From JBIKWM01 sp044356305 (lineage in GTDB: Bacteria > Bacteroidota > Bacteroidia > UBA10329), in NCBI GenBank assembly GCA_044356305.1, contig JBIKWM010000013.1, forward strand, positions 19,210 through 83,209: a stretch of DNA of 64,000 nt. The letters are read 5' to 3'. The position numbers were made by a program, and so were the translations under genes. The notes under the pieces were generated by a model. It did not search any database. It was given only the letters and a program-made list of their open reading frames with translations, and had not been told where the DNA came from. Shown here piece by piece: positions 26,503 to 35,456 of this stretch (its first letter is position 1; each line of letters starts with the position of its first letter).

Positions 26503-26510
26503 CAAAGGTA
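26503..26510 (-). promoter_or_regulatory. -7 element of the idi-folE operon
   Basis: Minus-strand TACCTTTG, a perfect match, 4 nt before the GTG at 26498, predicting a leaderless mRNA. It is back to back with the PKD-protein promoter at 26532-26539. Confidence 0.7.
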
Positions 26511-26531
26511 CCAGTATGGCTGCGGGTATGA

Positions 26532-26539
26532 TATTTTTG
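26532..26539 (+). promoter_or_regulatory. -7 element of the PKD-protein gene
   Basis: TATTTTTG, a perfect TAnnTTTG match, 50 nt before the ATG at 26590. Confidence 0.6.
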
Positions 26540-26589
26540 GGAACTTTCGCCCCGTTTCAAACGTACTGGCACACCCTCTCACAATCATT

Positions 26590-29500
26590 ATGCGCAGACC
26601 TCTGTTCTTGTCGCGACCCCTTGTCCTACTTGCATTTCTCGTTGCTCCGCTCGTTGTGGCGGCTCAGGTAACGGCCGATTTCACGGCCGATGTCACAAGC
26701 GGATGCGGGCCCTTGGTGGTCAATTTTCAGAACCTCAGCACCAATGCCACCACCTACCAGTGGAACTTCGGCAATGGCAATGGATCCACTCAACAGAATC
26801 CCAGTGCTGTCTATACCACTCCGGGCACCTATGCTGTGACACTTACAGCCAATGGCCCTGGAGGGCCAGATGTTGAGGTGAAGACCGCTTTTATTAATGT
26901 TTTCACTCCGGCCAATGCTGATTTCACTCCTTCGCAGACCATCGGTTGTTTCCCTTTTACCGTGACCTTCAATGACCAGTCGGCCGGAGGCTCATCGCCC
27001 ATTGTTAGCTATAGTTGGGATTTTGGCGATGGCGGAACCTCATCGACAATCAACCCTACACATACCTACGGATCGGTGGGTGTGTTCGATATCACTGTTA
27101 TCCTTACTGATGCCAATGGTTGTGTATCGACCGAGGTGTTCAACAACATCATCACATCGACCAACAACAGGCCTACAGCCGTTTTTGCGCCAAATACCAT
27201 GGCATCGTGCCTGCCTCCTGTAACCGTGCAGTTCAGCAATACCTCAAATGGCGGTACCGCCCCATTGACCTATGCGTGGACATTTGGCGATGGGGGCACT
27301 TCAACACAGACTTCCCCTTCACATGACTACTTGTCTGCCGGTAACTACGATGCGTCACTCATAGTCACAGACCAGTTCGGCTGTACTGACACATTGGCCC
27401 TTGACGAACCGATAGTGATAGCCAATACGGCCAATGTCAACTTCGATGCGGTTGATAACACGGTCTGTATAGGCGACACAGTTCAATTCAATGACCTCAG
27501 CAATCCGGTGCCAACATCGTGGTCATGGGATTTCGGTGATGGGACTACAAGCACATTGCAGAATCCAACCCACATTTACACCACCCCTGGATCGTACACC
27601 GTGGTGATGAATGCTGTGTACGATGCCACTTGCAACGGGCAGCGCACAAGGGTTTCGTATATCGGTGTCTCTCCAGCTCCATCGCCTGCATTCACAGCAA
27701 ATCAGGTCACTTCCTGCAACCCACCTCTCACTGTCAACTTTACCAATCAGTCATCGGGGTCAGGACCTTTGACCTATGCATGGACGTTCGGTACCGGTGG
27801 TCAGAGTAGTGCGGTGAATCCTACTCGAAATTTCAACAATCCAGGCTCGTTTGATGTGTCTCTGACTGCGACCAACTCTTTCGGCTGTTCGGCCACGTTA
27901 CTTCAACCTGGCTATATCAATGTGGGAGAGACCCAGGCCGCTTTCACTTCTGATGTTGTCGGTTTCTGCTTACCTGTTTCAGTCAATTTCAGCAATGCCA
28001 GCATAACCGGAAGTGCTATAACCGGTTACCTCTGGGATTTCGGAGACGGCACCACCTCCACCTCTGCCAACCCAAACCATGTTTACAACACGTCAGGATT
28101 CTACGATGTCACATTGACCATACAGACCGCACAAGGTTGCAATAGCACTGTTACCGTGCCTTCATACATCATTGCAGCCACACTGCCTACTGCGGATTTT
28201 ACAGTCGATGCCATAACAGGCTGTGCAGGTGAAGCGTTTCAGTTTACCGATCAGAGCAGTGGGGCAAACGGTTGGTTGTGGGAATTCGGAGACGGTCAAA
28301 CTAGCAATGAACAGAATCCCTTGGTGAATCTTAGTGACGGTCAACCGATTGACGTGACATTAACCGTATCGAATTTCGGTTGCACCGCCACAATCACCGA
28401 GAATGACCTGATTTCGGTCTCACCGCCCTTTGCAACGATCGAGTCTGTTCAGAGCTGTCAGAATCCGCAATCGGTTCAGTTCAGTTTCATTGGGACAGGT
28501 GTTGATTCGTTTTTATGGGATTTCGGTGATGGGACCACCTCGACTCAGGCGAGTCCTGATCACACATATCCTACCTCTGGACAGTACATTGTCTCCTTGA
28601 CGTTGATTAACAATCAGAACGGCTGCGTAAATGAGGTGCCAGATACGGTAAACACATCGGGCTCATCGGCCATCTTCAGCATGAACGGCAACACAGGGTG
28701 CGCCCCTCTGAATGTGGGGTTCATTGATGCAAGCGTTGATGCGGTCTCGTGGCAATGGGATTTCGGTGATGGAAGCACATCTCTTCTGCAGAATCCTATA
28801 CACGTTTACGATACGGTTGGGAACTTCAATGTTAGCCTGACGGTGACGGATATTAATGGCTGCGCAAGTACGTTGACTGTTCCGAATGCCGTTCAGCTTT
28901 CCAACTCCCAGATAGATTTCACCATTGCTGCGCAGAGCGGTTGCGATGAACTCAGCGTCACCTTTCAAAGGCAGATAACCCCATCAGGATCTGCAACAAG
29001 TGCATTATGGGATTTTGGGGATGGAACCACCAGTACACAGAGTAATCCCACTCATATCTATACTGTTCAGGGCGAATACGATGTCACCTTGACGATTGTG
29101 AATGTAGCGGGCTGTGAAACTTCTTTCACTCAGCAGGATTTCGTCCAGTTCAATTCTTACCCAGAGTCATTCTTCAATTCATCTGTGCAAAGTGGCTGTG
29201 TCGGGCAGGAATTTCAGTTCAACAATAATTCCCAAGGGAGCATTTCTACGTATCTGTGGGACTTTGGGGACGGCAGCACGTCCTCTGAAGAGGAGCCTGT
29301 ACATGCCTACACTGGCGAAGGGGTATTCACAGTCACTCTGACAGTCACCTCAGCTCTCGGATGTTCAGACACCAGGATTCGCGATAGCTACATTACCGTG
29401 TCGGCCCCCGATGCCCAGTTCAATGCCTTCCCGACATTCGGTTTCTGCCCTCCGCTTTTGGTCAATTTTGTGAATAGCAGCACGGGCGCCACCTCCTATC

Positions 29501-31908
29501 TATGGGATTTCGGTGATGGAGCCACATCAACCCTTGCCACCCCATCGCACATCTACACATCCTCGGGTAGTTTCACTGTGTCTCTCATCGCTTACAATGC
29601 CGATGGTTGCCCTGACACCATTATTCAGGCCGACCTAATCAGTATCCTCGGCCCTTCTGGCAATTTCTCTTTTAGTCCGCTCACACAGGGATGTGCGCCA
29701 CATGTGGTCGATTTTGTGTCAAATGCCTCCGGAGCCGCCTCCTACACTTGGGATTTCGGTGACGGGTTCTTGAGCCCAGACCCGAACGTGACCCATCAAT
29801 ATGACAATGTGGGTACTTATGTGCCATTGCTCATCTTGCAAGACAACAACGGATGCTCCTTCACCTACCAGTCTCCTGATACTATTGTCGTGTTCCCGCT
29901 TACTGTCGATGCTGGGGCTGATGTTGTCATCTGTCAGGGTGAGACCATTACGCTCGGTGCCAGCGGAGCAGGTAGCTATTCATGGTTCCCCCCAACTGAT
30001 CTGGACGATGCCACTTCGGCTACCCCTGTCGGAACTCCAAGTCAGACCACCACGTTCATCCTGACTGGATTCAATGGGCAATGTGTAGCGACTGATACGG
30101 TGGAGGTCACAGTCAACCCGACCCCACAGGTCAGCTTCACAGTGGCTCCGGTTTGCGATGGTAAACCTTCGGTTTTTGCCAATCTGACTTTCATCGATGC
30201 CCCCGGTGTGATTGTAAGCTATGATTGGGACATGGCAGGCATCGCTGTGACCGATCAGAACCCAACGTTCGTTTTCATTCAATCGGGCCAGTATGATGTG
30301 ACCCTCACGGCCACATCCGATGCAGGTTGCAGCGATAGTTTCTCGGCTCAGGCATCAGTCAATGCCAATCCGGTGGCCGATTTCTCTTTCAATGATGCAT
30401 GTCATCTGCAGCCAACCAATTTCGCAGATGAGAGCACAGTGGCCTCTGGTTCCATACAATCTTGGCAATGGGCATTGGGCAATGGTAGCACATCCATTGA
30501 CCAGAACCCATCGTTGACCTATATCGACCCGGGGTTTTATGACGTGACATTGATTGTGACCGCTGTAGGAGGTTGCTCGGACACGCTCACACAACAGGCC
30601 ACAGTCAACCCGTTGCCAGTTGCATCATTTTCTGTTAACGAGGTGTGTTTCGGTGACACCACTTTCTTCACCGAGGCTAGCACTGTTCCCATAGGAAATA
30701 TCACAGGATGGGACTGGATATTGGGCGATGGCACCACCAGCACCGCCCAACAGCCCGACCATGTTTACTCCATTCCGGGCACATATGTGGCCGCACTCAC
30801 CGCTATTTCAGATCAAGGGTGTGAGGACGAATTCTCGGCCGTGGTGGAAGTGAGGCCCTTGCCTTCGCCCGAATTCACACTTAGCGCGCCTTCATCTTGC
30901 GATGTGCCTGCTACCGTGTCGTTCACCAACATCTCGGTCGGGGCCACAGATTTCGAATGGGATTTCGGTGATGGTCAGGGTGCCACCTCGTTCAATGCCA
31001 CTTCCACCTACGTTACCACGGACACCTTTAATGTTGTGCTCACCGCCACCAACCACTATGGCTGTGTTGATTCGGTCATACATCCTTTCATCGTCTACCT
31101 CTCTCCCATTGCCAAATTCAGCCAGGACCCTGCTGCAGGATGCGAGCCGTTGGAAGTGACGTTCATCAATGGGTCTGAGAATTATAATGATCAGCGATGG
31201 GTATATGGCGATGGTGATTTCAGCAATCTGCAGGATCCTGTGCACACCTATCAGCAATCGGGCAGCTATTCGGTTACCCTTGTGGTGACCGGTGCCGGTG
31301 GATGCACCGATTCTTTGACCGTGGCCGATGCTGTGAATGTATTTCCCAGCCCTGTGGCCGGTTTTGACCACGCGCTTGTGGGGCAGGTGAACACTGGCGT
31401 GGTTCAGTTCAGCAATACATCCAGCCCACATGTGGCCACCTTCTGGGAATTCGGTGATGGCACCTCATCCATAACAGAGAATCCGAGCCACGCCTATTCC
31501 AACTATGGCAGCAAGCTAATAACCTTGGCCGTGACTGATGCCAACGGATGCGTAGACACCTTGGAGCATTACATAGCAGTGGAGTTCTTTGGTGACCTGC
31601 ATGTTCCCACCGCCCTGGTGTCGGGTATGACCACTGAGGCGGGTCTGTTCCTGCCCAAGGGCACTGGGATGGTGAGCTATAGGATGCAGATTTTTGACGA
31701 ATGGGGCAGCAAGCTGTTCGAATCTACAAAGTTGGAGAACGGCCAACCTGCCGATGGCTGGGACGGCACGTACAATGGTGAAAAGGTGCCGCAGGGTGCC
31801 TATGTGTGGAAAATAGATGCAGTTTTCGGTACGGGCGAACTATGGCCGGGGAGCAAGGATGCGGAGGGAGATTTCAGCCGTACGGGGACAGTGACCGTGC
31901 TTTACTGA
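26590..31908 (+). CDS. Giant multi-PKD protein with type B (CHU_C) T9SS sorting domain
   Basis: A 1772-residue exported protein. After the signal peptide (AFLVAPLVVAAQ) come about 19 PKD-type beta-sandwich domains, each marked by a WDFGDG-type motif (for example YSWDFGDGGTSS, FLWDFGDGTTST, WQWDFGDGSTSL). After about the thirteenth there is an Ig-like insert of about 70 residues (GADVVICQGETITLGASG). The last 100 residues (LHVPTALVSG ... YRMQIFDEWGSKLFES ... GWDGTYNGEKVPQGAYVWKIDA) are the gliding-motility C-terminal domain that directs T9SS export and surface attachment. A role as a long surface adhesin is likely but inferred. The ATG at 26590 starts the signal peptide; the frame open from 26371 is antisense to the divergent gene. 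Confidence 0.93.
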   Translation: MRRPLFLSRPLVLLAFLVAPLVVAAQVTADFTADVTSGCGPLVVNFQNLSTNATTYQWNFGNGNGSTQQNPSAVYTTPGTYAVTLTANGPGGPDVEVKTAFINVFTPANADFTPSQTIGCFPFTVTFNDQSAGGSSPIVSYSWDFGDGGTSSTINPTHTYGSVGVFDITVILTDANGCVSTEVFNNIITSTNNRPTAVFAPNTMASCLPPVTVQFSNTSNGGTAPLTYAWTFGDGGTSTQTSPSHDYLSAGNYDASLIVTDQFGCTDTLALDEPIVIANTANVNFDAVDNTVCIGDTVQFNDLSNPVPTSWSWDFGDGTTSTLQNPTHIYTTPGSYTVVMNAVYDATCNGQRTRVSYIGVSPAPSPAFTANQVTSCNPPLTVNFTNQSSGSGPLTYAWTFGTGGQSSAVNPTRNFNNPGSFDVSLTATNSFGCSATLLQPGYINVGETQAAFTSDVVGFCLPVSVNFSNASITGSAITGYLWDFGDGTTSTSANPNHVYNTSGFYDVTLTIQTAQGCNSTVTVPSYIIAATLPTADFTVDAITGCAGEAFQFTDQSSGANGWLWEFGDGQTSNEQNPLVNLSDGQPIDVTLTVSNFGCTATITENDLISVSPPFATIESVQSCQNPQSVQFSFIGTGVDSFLWDFGDGTTSTQASPDHTYPTSGQYIVSLTLINNQNGCVNEVPDTVNTSGSSAIFSMNGNTGCAPLNVGFIDASVDAVSWQWDFGDGSTSLLQNPIHVYDTVGNFNVSLTVTDINGCASTLTVPNAVQLSNSQIDFTIAAQSGCDELSVTFQRQITPSGSATSALWDFGDGTTSTQSNPTHIYTVQGEYDVTLTIVNVAGCETSFTQQDFVQFNSYPESFFNSSVQSGCVGQEFQFNNNSQGSISTYLWDFGDGSTSSEEEPVHAYTGEGVFTVTLTVTSALGCSDTRIRDSYITVSAPDAQFNAFPTFGFCPPLLVNFVNSSTGATSYLWDFGDGATSTLATPSHIYTSSGSFTVSLIAYNADGCPDTIIQADLISILGPSGNFSFSPLTQGCAPHVVDFVSNASGAASYTWDFGDGFLSPDPNVTHQYDNVGTYVPLLILQDNNGCSFTYQSPDTIVVFPLTVDAGADVVICQGETITLGASGAGSYSWFPPTDLDDATSATPVGTPSQTTTFILTGFNGQCVATDTVEVTVNPTPQVSFTVAPVCDGKPSVFANLTFIDAPGVIVSYDWDMAGIAVTDQNPTFVFIQSGQYDVTLTATSDAGCSDSFSAQASVNANPVADFSFNDACHLQPTNFADESTVASGSIQSWQWALGNGSTSIDQNPSLTYIDPGFYDVTLIVTAVGGCSDTLTQQATVNPLPVASFSVNEVCFGDTTFFTEASTVPIGNITGWDWILGDGTTSTAQQPDHVYSIPGTYVAALTAISDQGCEDEFSAVVEVRPLPSPEFTLSAPSSCDVPATVSFTNISVGATDFEWDFGDGQGATSFNATSTYVTTDTFNVVLTATNHYGCVDSVIHPFIVYLSPIAKFSQDPAAGCEPLEVTFINGSENYNDQRWVYGDGDFSNLQDPVHTYQQSGSYSVTLVVTGAGGCTDSLTVADAVNVFPSPVAGFDHALVGQVNTGVVQFSNTSSPHVATFWEFGDGTSSITENPSHAYSNYGSKLITLAVTDANGCVDTLEHYIAVEFFGDLHVPTALVSGMTTEAGLFLPKGTGMVSYRMQIFDEWGSKLFESTKLENGQPADGWDGTYNGEKVPQGAYVWKIDAVFGTGELWPGSKDAEGDFSRTGTVTVLY

Positions 31909-31926
31909 GTATCCATCCTATCTGAG

Positions 31927-32640
31927 ATGAGGATAATACCGACAATAGAAGTAGTAGGAGGCCGATGTGTGAAACCCGGTTCGGCCGCCAAGGGACAGGC
32001 CCAATTCACCCACGATGCGCTGCAACTGGCCGTACTCATGGAGGAGATGGGTCTGCGCCACCTTCACCTTGTTGACCTCGAAGGCGCACGTCAGGGCCGG
32101 GTGTTGCACTGGCGCCTGCTCGAGAACATTCTGCGCGAGACCGAACTACTGGTCGATTTCAGCGGGGGCATACGCACCTTGGCCGAAGTGGAGCAGGCCG
32201 TTGACATGGGCGCGGTTGAAGTTGGCATAGGCAGTATCGCCCTTGCTAAACCCAAAACATTCCATGAATGGATGGACGTGGTGGGCAATGACCGACTGAT
32301 ACTCTGTGCCGATGTGCGCGGTGGACGTATCTCGGCCGTGGGCGGGGGCATGCCGTGGCAGGAATATCTGGCTATGCACGCACAGGCTGGGGTGGAATCC
32401 ATAATGCTCACCGACCTTGATCACCTTGAAGCAGGAAAAGGACCGAACTTCGACCTCTACGATCAGGCCTGCCTCGAATTTCCAGAACTGCTGTTCATAG
32501 CTCATGGCGGCATTGCCGATGTGGAAGATGTGCATCAGTTGGGCGAGGTGGGCGTTGAGGCGGCTGTGATAAGCGAGGCACTGCACCGCGGGACAATAAA
32601 GCTTGAGGACTTACCGGCATTGCAGGATGAATGGGACTGA
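31927..32640 (+). CDS. Orphan HisA-like TIM-barrel protein with altered active site
   Basis: A 237-residue protein aligning end to end with HisA, the ProFAR isomerase of histidine biosynthesis. Conserved: both phosphate-binding loops (VDFSGGIRT and AHGGIADVEDV), LHLVDLEGAR, and LCADVRGG with its Asp. Changed: the N-terminal IPALDLIDG block reads IPTIEVVGG, replacing the first catalytic Asp by Glu, and the SRDGT loop following TD is replaced by HLEAGKGPN. No other his gene is nearby. It may be a paralogue with another substrate, perhaps another phosphoribosyl compound, or a weakly active HisA. The gene starts 18 nt after the PKD gene. Confidence 0.8.
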   Translation: MRIIPTIEVVGGRCVKPGSAAKGQAQFTHDALQLAVLMEEMGLRHLHLVDLEGARQGRVLHWRLLENILRETELLVDFSGGIRTLAEVEQAVDMGAVEVGIGSIALAKPKTFHEWMDVVGNDRLILCADVRGGRISAVGGGMPWQEYLAMHAQAGVESIMLTDLDHLEAGKGPNFDLYDQACLEFPELLFIAHGGIADVEDVHQLGEVGVEAAVISEALHRGTIKLEDLPALQDEWD

Positions 32641-32665
32641 TATCACCATAAAAAGGAACAATAAA

Positions 32666-33481
32666 ATGCGCATGAACACGAACACACTTGTAGCGGCTGC
32701 GGCCGTTTTGGCCTCGGCTCTTACCATGGGCGGATGCGGAATGGGCAGCGGCAGCACGGTCGATATGCCCACCTGGGAGATGAAGGTGGCCGAGCGGAAA
32801 ACCGGCCCTTGCCCATCAGATAGCGAGAAGTGCCTCACCATGAAGGCCGAATATCCGGTTTTCGCATCGGGCGATGCCACTTGGGCCAAGACCCTGAACG
32901 ATGATGTGATGCGCTTTGTGCTCCCACAGTTCAAGTATGAAGGGGAGAACAGCCCGGGCGAGACTTCGATTGAGCAGTCTTTTGATGCTATGGAAGGAGA
33001 CTTCAAGACCGTGCTGCGCAACGAGCTGGCCGGCACCTCAGGTTGGTTTACCGAGGTGAGTGTGAAGCCCGAGAGCATTTTGGGTGGTCATTATCTCAAC
33101 CTGAAGAGTTCAGTGTCCAGTTTCCTCGGTGGTGCCCACCCCAACAGTTTCCTTCAGCTGAAAGTGTATGACTGTGCTGCGAAAAGCGCTGTCGATTGGC
33201 ACAATCTGGTGACCGACACCACTGCTCTGCTTGCGTTGGCCGAGACCAAGTTCCTTGCACAGAGCGGTCTGAAGGCCGGGGTGAACTACGAGGCAGAAGG
33301 GTACTGGTTTGCAGGCAACCGGTTCTCGTTACCTTCCAATTTTGCATTGACAGAAAGCGGTTTCTACTTCTACTACAATGCCTACGAGGTGGCCAGCTAC
33401 GCACAGGGATCCATTGAGCTGTCGGTGACTTTTGATGAGGCCAAGGCCATACTGGTGCCCGGGCTGAAAAAGGCTTCCTGA
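32666..33481 (+). CDS. DUF3298/RsiV-like lipoprotein
   Basis: A 271-residue lipoprotein (signal peptide with SALTMGGCGMG). The C-terminal half matches the DUF3298 fold seen in anti-sigma factor RsiV and many envelope proteins: SSVSSFLGGAHPNSFLQ, the NLVTD block, and FYYNAYEVASYAQGSIELSV at the C-terminus. A DUF4163-like N-terminal part precedes it. RsiV binds lysozyme; whether this one does is unknown. Unusually for this genome, a Shine-Dalgarno-like AAAAGGAACA lies 9 nt before the ATG. The gene begins 25 nt after the HisA-like stop. Confidence 0.85.
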   Translation: MRMNTNTLVAAAAVLASALTMGGCGMGSGSTVDMPTWEMKVAERKTGPCPSDSEKCLTMKAEYPVFASGDATWAKTLNDDVMRFVLPQFKYEGENSPGETSIEQSFDAMEGDFKTVLRNELAGTSGWFTEVSVKPESILGGHYLNLKSSVSSFLGGAHPNSFLQLKVYDCAAKSAVDWHNLVTDTTALLALAETKFLAQSGLKAGVNYEAEGYWFAGNRFSLPSNFALTESGFYFYYNAYEVASYAQGSIELSVTFDEAKAILVPGLKKAS

Positions 33482-33543
33482 GGGCAGTAATCTTCAATCG
33501 TCATGACTGCAATGGCTGCCTTTGGGCGGCCATTGTTGCTATG

Positions 33544-33551
33544 TACCTTCG
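33544..33551 (+). promoter_or_regulatory. -7-like element of sucC
   Basis: TACCTTCG, one mismatch from TAnnTTTG, 24 nt before the sucC ATG. Confidence 0.45.
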
Positions 33552-33575
33552 CCACCCGTTCCAAAAACCGAGCTG

Positions 33576-34787
33576 ATGAACATACACGAGTATCAGGGCA
33601 AGCAGATCCTGAAGAAGTACGGGGTCACCGTGCAAGAGGGGAAGGTGGTTGACAATGCCGCCCATGCGGTGGCCGCGGCCAAGGAACTTACAGCCGAGAC
33701 TGGCACCCAATGGTATGTGGTAAAGGCACAGATTCATGCCGGAGGCCGCGGCAAGGGCAAGGTGAACGAGACCGGCAGCAACGGAGTGGTGCTGGCCAAG
33801 GGCATCGATCAGGTGGAGGAGAAGGTGCGCGGCATATTGGGCGGCACCCTCGTAACCCTCCAGACCGGTGAGAAGGGCAAGAAGGTGAACAAGGTGCTCA
33901 TAGCCCAGGATGTGTACTACCCAGGAGCCTCGCCCACCAAAGAATTCTACATGAGCGTGCTGCTCGACCGTGCCCGCGGGCGCAACACAATAGTTTACAG
34001 CACTGAAGGGGGCATGGACATTGAACATGTGGCCGAGCACACCCCGCACCTCATCTTCAAAGAGGAGATAGACCCGAAGGTCGGATTGCAGGCCTTTCAG
34101 GCCCGTAAGATCGCCTTCAACCTCGGTCTGAGCGGTGAGGCATTCAAGAACATGACCCGATTTGTGGCCTCGCTGTACAATGCCTACGTGGGTTGCGATG
34201 CCAGCATGTTCGAAATCAACCCTGTGCTGAAGACCTCTGACGATAAAATACTGGCAGTAGATGCCAAGGTGAGCATTGATGGCAACAGCCTGGGCCGCCA
34301 GGCCGAGGTAGCCGCCATGCGCGACACCACCGAGGAAGACCCCACCGAGGTGGAGGCCGGCAGCTTCAACCTCAACTACGTGAAGCTCGATGGCAACGTG
34401 GGCTGCATGGTGAACGGGGCCGGACTGGCCATGGCCACGATGGACATCATCAAACTCTCAGGGGGCGAGCCCGCCAACTTCCTCGATGTGGGCGGCACGG
34501 CCGATGCTAAGCGCGTGGAGCAGGCTTTCCGCATCATTCTGCGCGACCCCAATGTAAAGGCCATACTGGTGAACATATTCGGGGGCATAGTGCGCTGCGA
34601 CCGTGTGGCCCAGGGCGTAGTAGATGCCTACCGCAACATGGGCAACATCACGGTGCCCATCATTGTGCGCCTGCAGGGCACCAATGCCGTAGAGGCCAAG
34701 AAGATCATTGACGAGAGCGGCCTCAAGGTGCACTCGGCCATTCAGCTCAAAGAAGCGGCCCAGAAGGTGCAGATGGTGCTGGCCTGA
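33576..34787 (+). CDS. sucC: Succinate-CoA ligase (ADP-forming), beta subunit
   Basis: A 403-residue TCA-cycle enzyme subunit. The ATP-grasp N-terminal part begins MNIHEYQGKQILKKYGV and has VVKAQIHAGGRGKGK (nucleotide lid). The C-terminal flavodoxin-like part has the conserved DVGGTADAKRVEQAF and LVNIFGGIVRCDRVAQGVV. It makes ATP from succinyl-CoA together with SucD. sucD is not adjacent; it must lie elsewhere in the genome. ATG at 33576 is the conserved N-terminus. The gene is followed by a good terminator, so it is transcribed alone. Confidence 0.97.
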   Translation: MNIHEYQGKQILKKYGVTVQEGKVVDNAAHAVAAAKELTAETGTQWYVVKAQIHAGGRGKGKVNETGSNGVVLAKGIDQVEEKVRGILGGTLVTLQTGEKGKKVNKVLIAQDVYYPGASPTKEFYMSVLLDRARGRNTIVYSTEGGMDIEHVAEHTPHLIFKEEIDPKVGLQAFQARKIAFNLGLSGEAFKNMTRFVASLYNAYVGCDASMFEINPVLKTSDDKILAVDAKVSIDGNSLGRQAEVAAMRDTTEEDPTEVEAGSFNLNYVKLDGNVGCMVNGAGLAMATMDIIKLSGGEPANFLDVGGTADAKRVEQAFRIILRDPNVKAILVNIFGGIVRCDRVAQGVVDAYRNMGNITVPIIVRLQGTNAVEAKKIIDESGLKVHSAIQLKEAAQKVQMVLA

Positions 34788-34810
34788 GCGGCCATGTCGG
34801 ATCATGCAGA

Positions 34811-34840
34811 AAGGGCCGGGGCTTTGCCTCGGCCTTTTTC
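34811..34840 (+). terminator. Intrinsic terminator of sucC
   Basis: GGCCGGGGC (34814-34822), loop TTT, GCCTCGGCC (34826-34834), one G-U pair, followed by a T-rich run. It starts 24 nt after the sucC stop. Confidence 0.85.
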
Positions 34841-34844
34841 TTTT

Positions 34845-35456
34845 TCATCTGTAAAGCTCGAACCAGCCGTGCTGCTCAAGGTGCTCGCCACCCCAGGTGG
34901 TGTAGCTCATGTAATACTGGTACATGCCCACAGGGGCCGCCTCGCCTTCTATTGTGCCGTCCCACGCATCGTGAATGGCATTTGTAGCCCCAGGCACCTT
35001 CACATCATGTTCGTTCCTGACCTCCCATTCCATATGGGAGACGCGATTGTAAAGCGGCTGCCATTTGTCATTGATGCCATCGTCATTCGGGGTGAAGGCA
35101 TCGGGGACCAGCACCTGATACCAACAGGGTTTGAACCTGACCGAGATACTGTCAATGCCGGTCAGGTGTCTGATGTAGATATAGACGGTGCCGGTATCGC
35201 TCAACCATATTCTGACAAATTGCGACTCATGGGCTGCCCAGTAATTCGGATAACCGATTCCTCCGAATCTGATGGAATCGCCAGGGCCGAACAATGCACC
35301 GTTTATTTGCAGAAATGCCCCATAGTCAGGCGAATCGCAGATGGTCGTATCGCCATTGATCTCGATGTAGCTGGTATCGGTCGTGTGAATGGGTTCCTTC
35401 TCGCATCCTGCCATCATTGCAGATGCGAGCAGAATGGCAAGCAACAAGGGCCTCAT
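34845..35456 (-). CDS. Lipoprotein with gliding-motility (CHU_C-like) domain
   Basis: A 203-residue protein. The N-terminus MRPLLLAILLASAMMAGCEKEP is a lipoprotein signal. An Ig-like SprB/PKD-type region (DTTICDSPDYGAFLQINGA...) is followed by VLVPDAFTPNDDGINDKW, the hallmark of the C-terminal type B T9SS/gliding-motility domain, and ends with MYQYYMSYTTW. The ATG at 35456 overlaps the PorP/SprF stop in the ATGA configuration, so translation is coupled. PorP/SprF-like proteins are typical partners of type B cargo. Having both a lipobox and a CHU_C domain is unusual. Confidence 0.85.
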   Translation of the reverse strand: MRPLLLAILLASAMMAGCEKEPIHTTDTSYIEINGDTTICDSPDYGAFLQINGALFGPGDSIRFGGIGYPNYWAAHESQFVRIWLSDTGTVYIYIRHLTGIDSISVRFKPCWYQVLVPDAFTPNDDGINDKWQPLYNRVSHMEWEVRNEHDVKVPGATNAIHDAWDGTIEGEAAPVGMYQYYMSYTTWGGEHLEQHGWFELYR

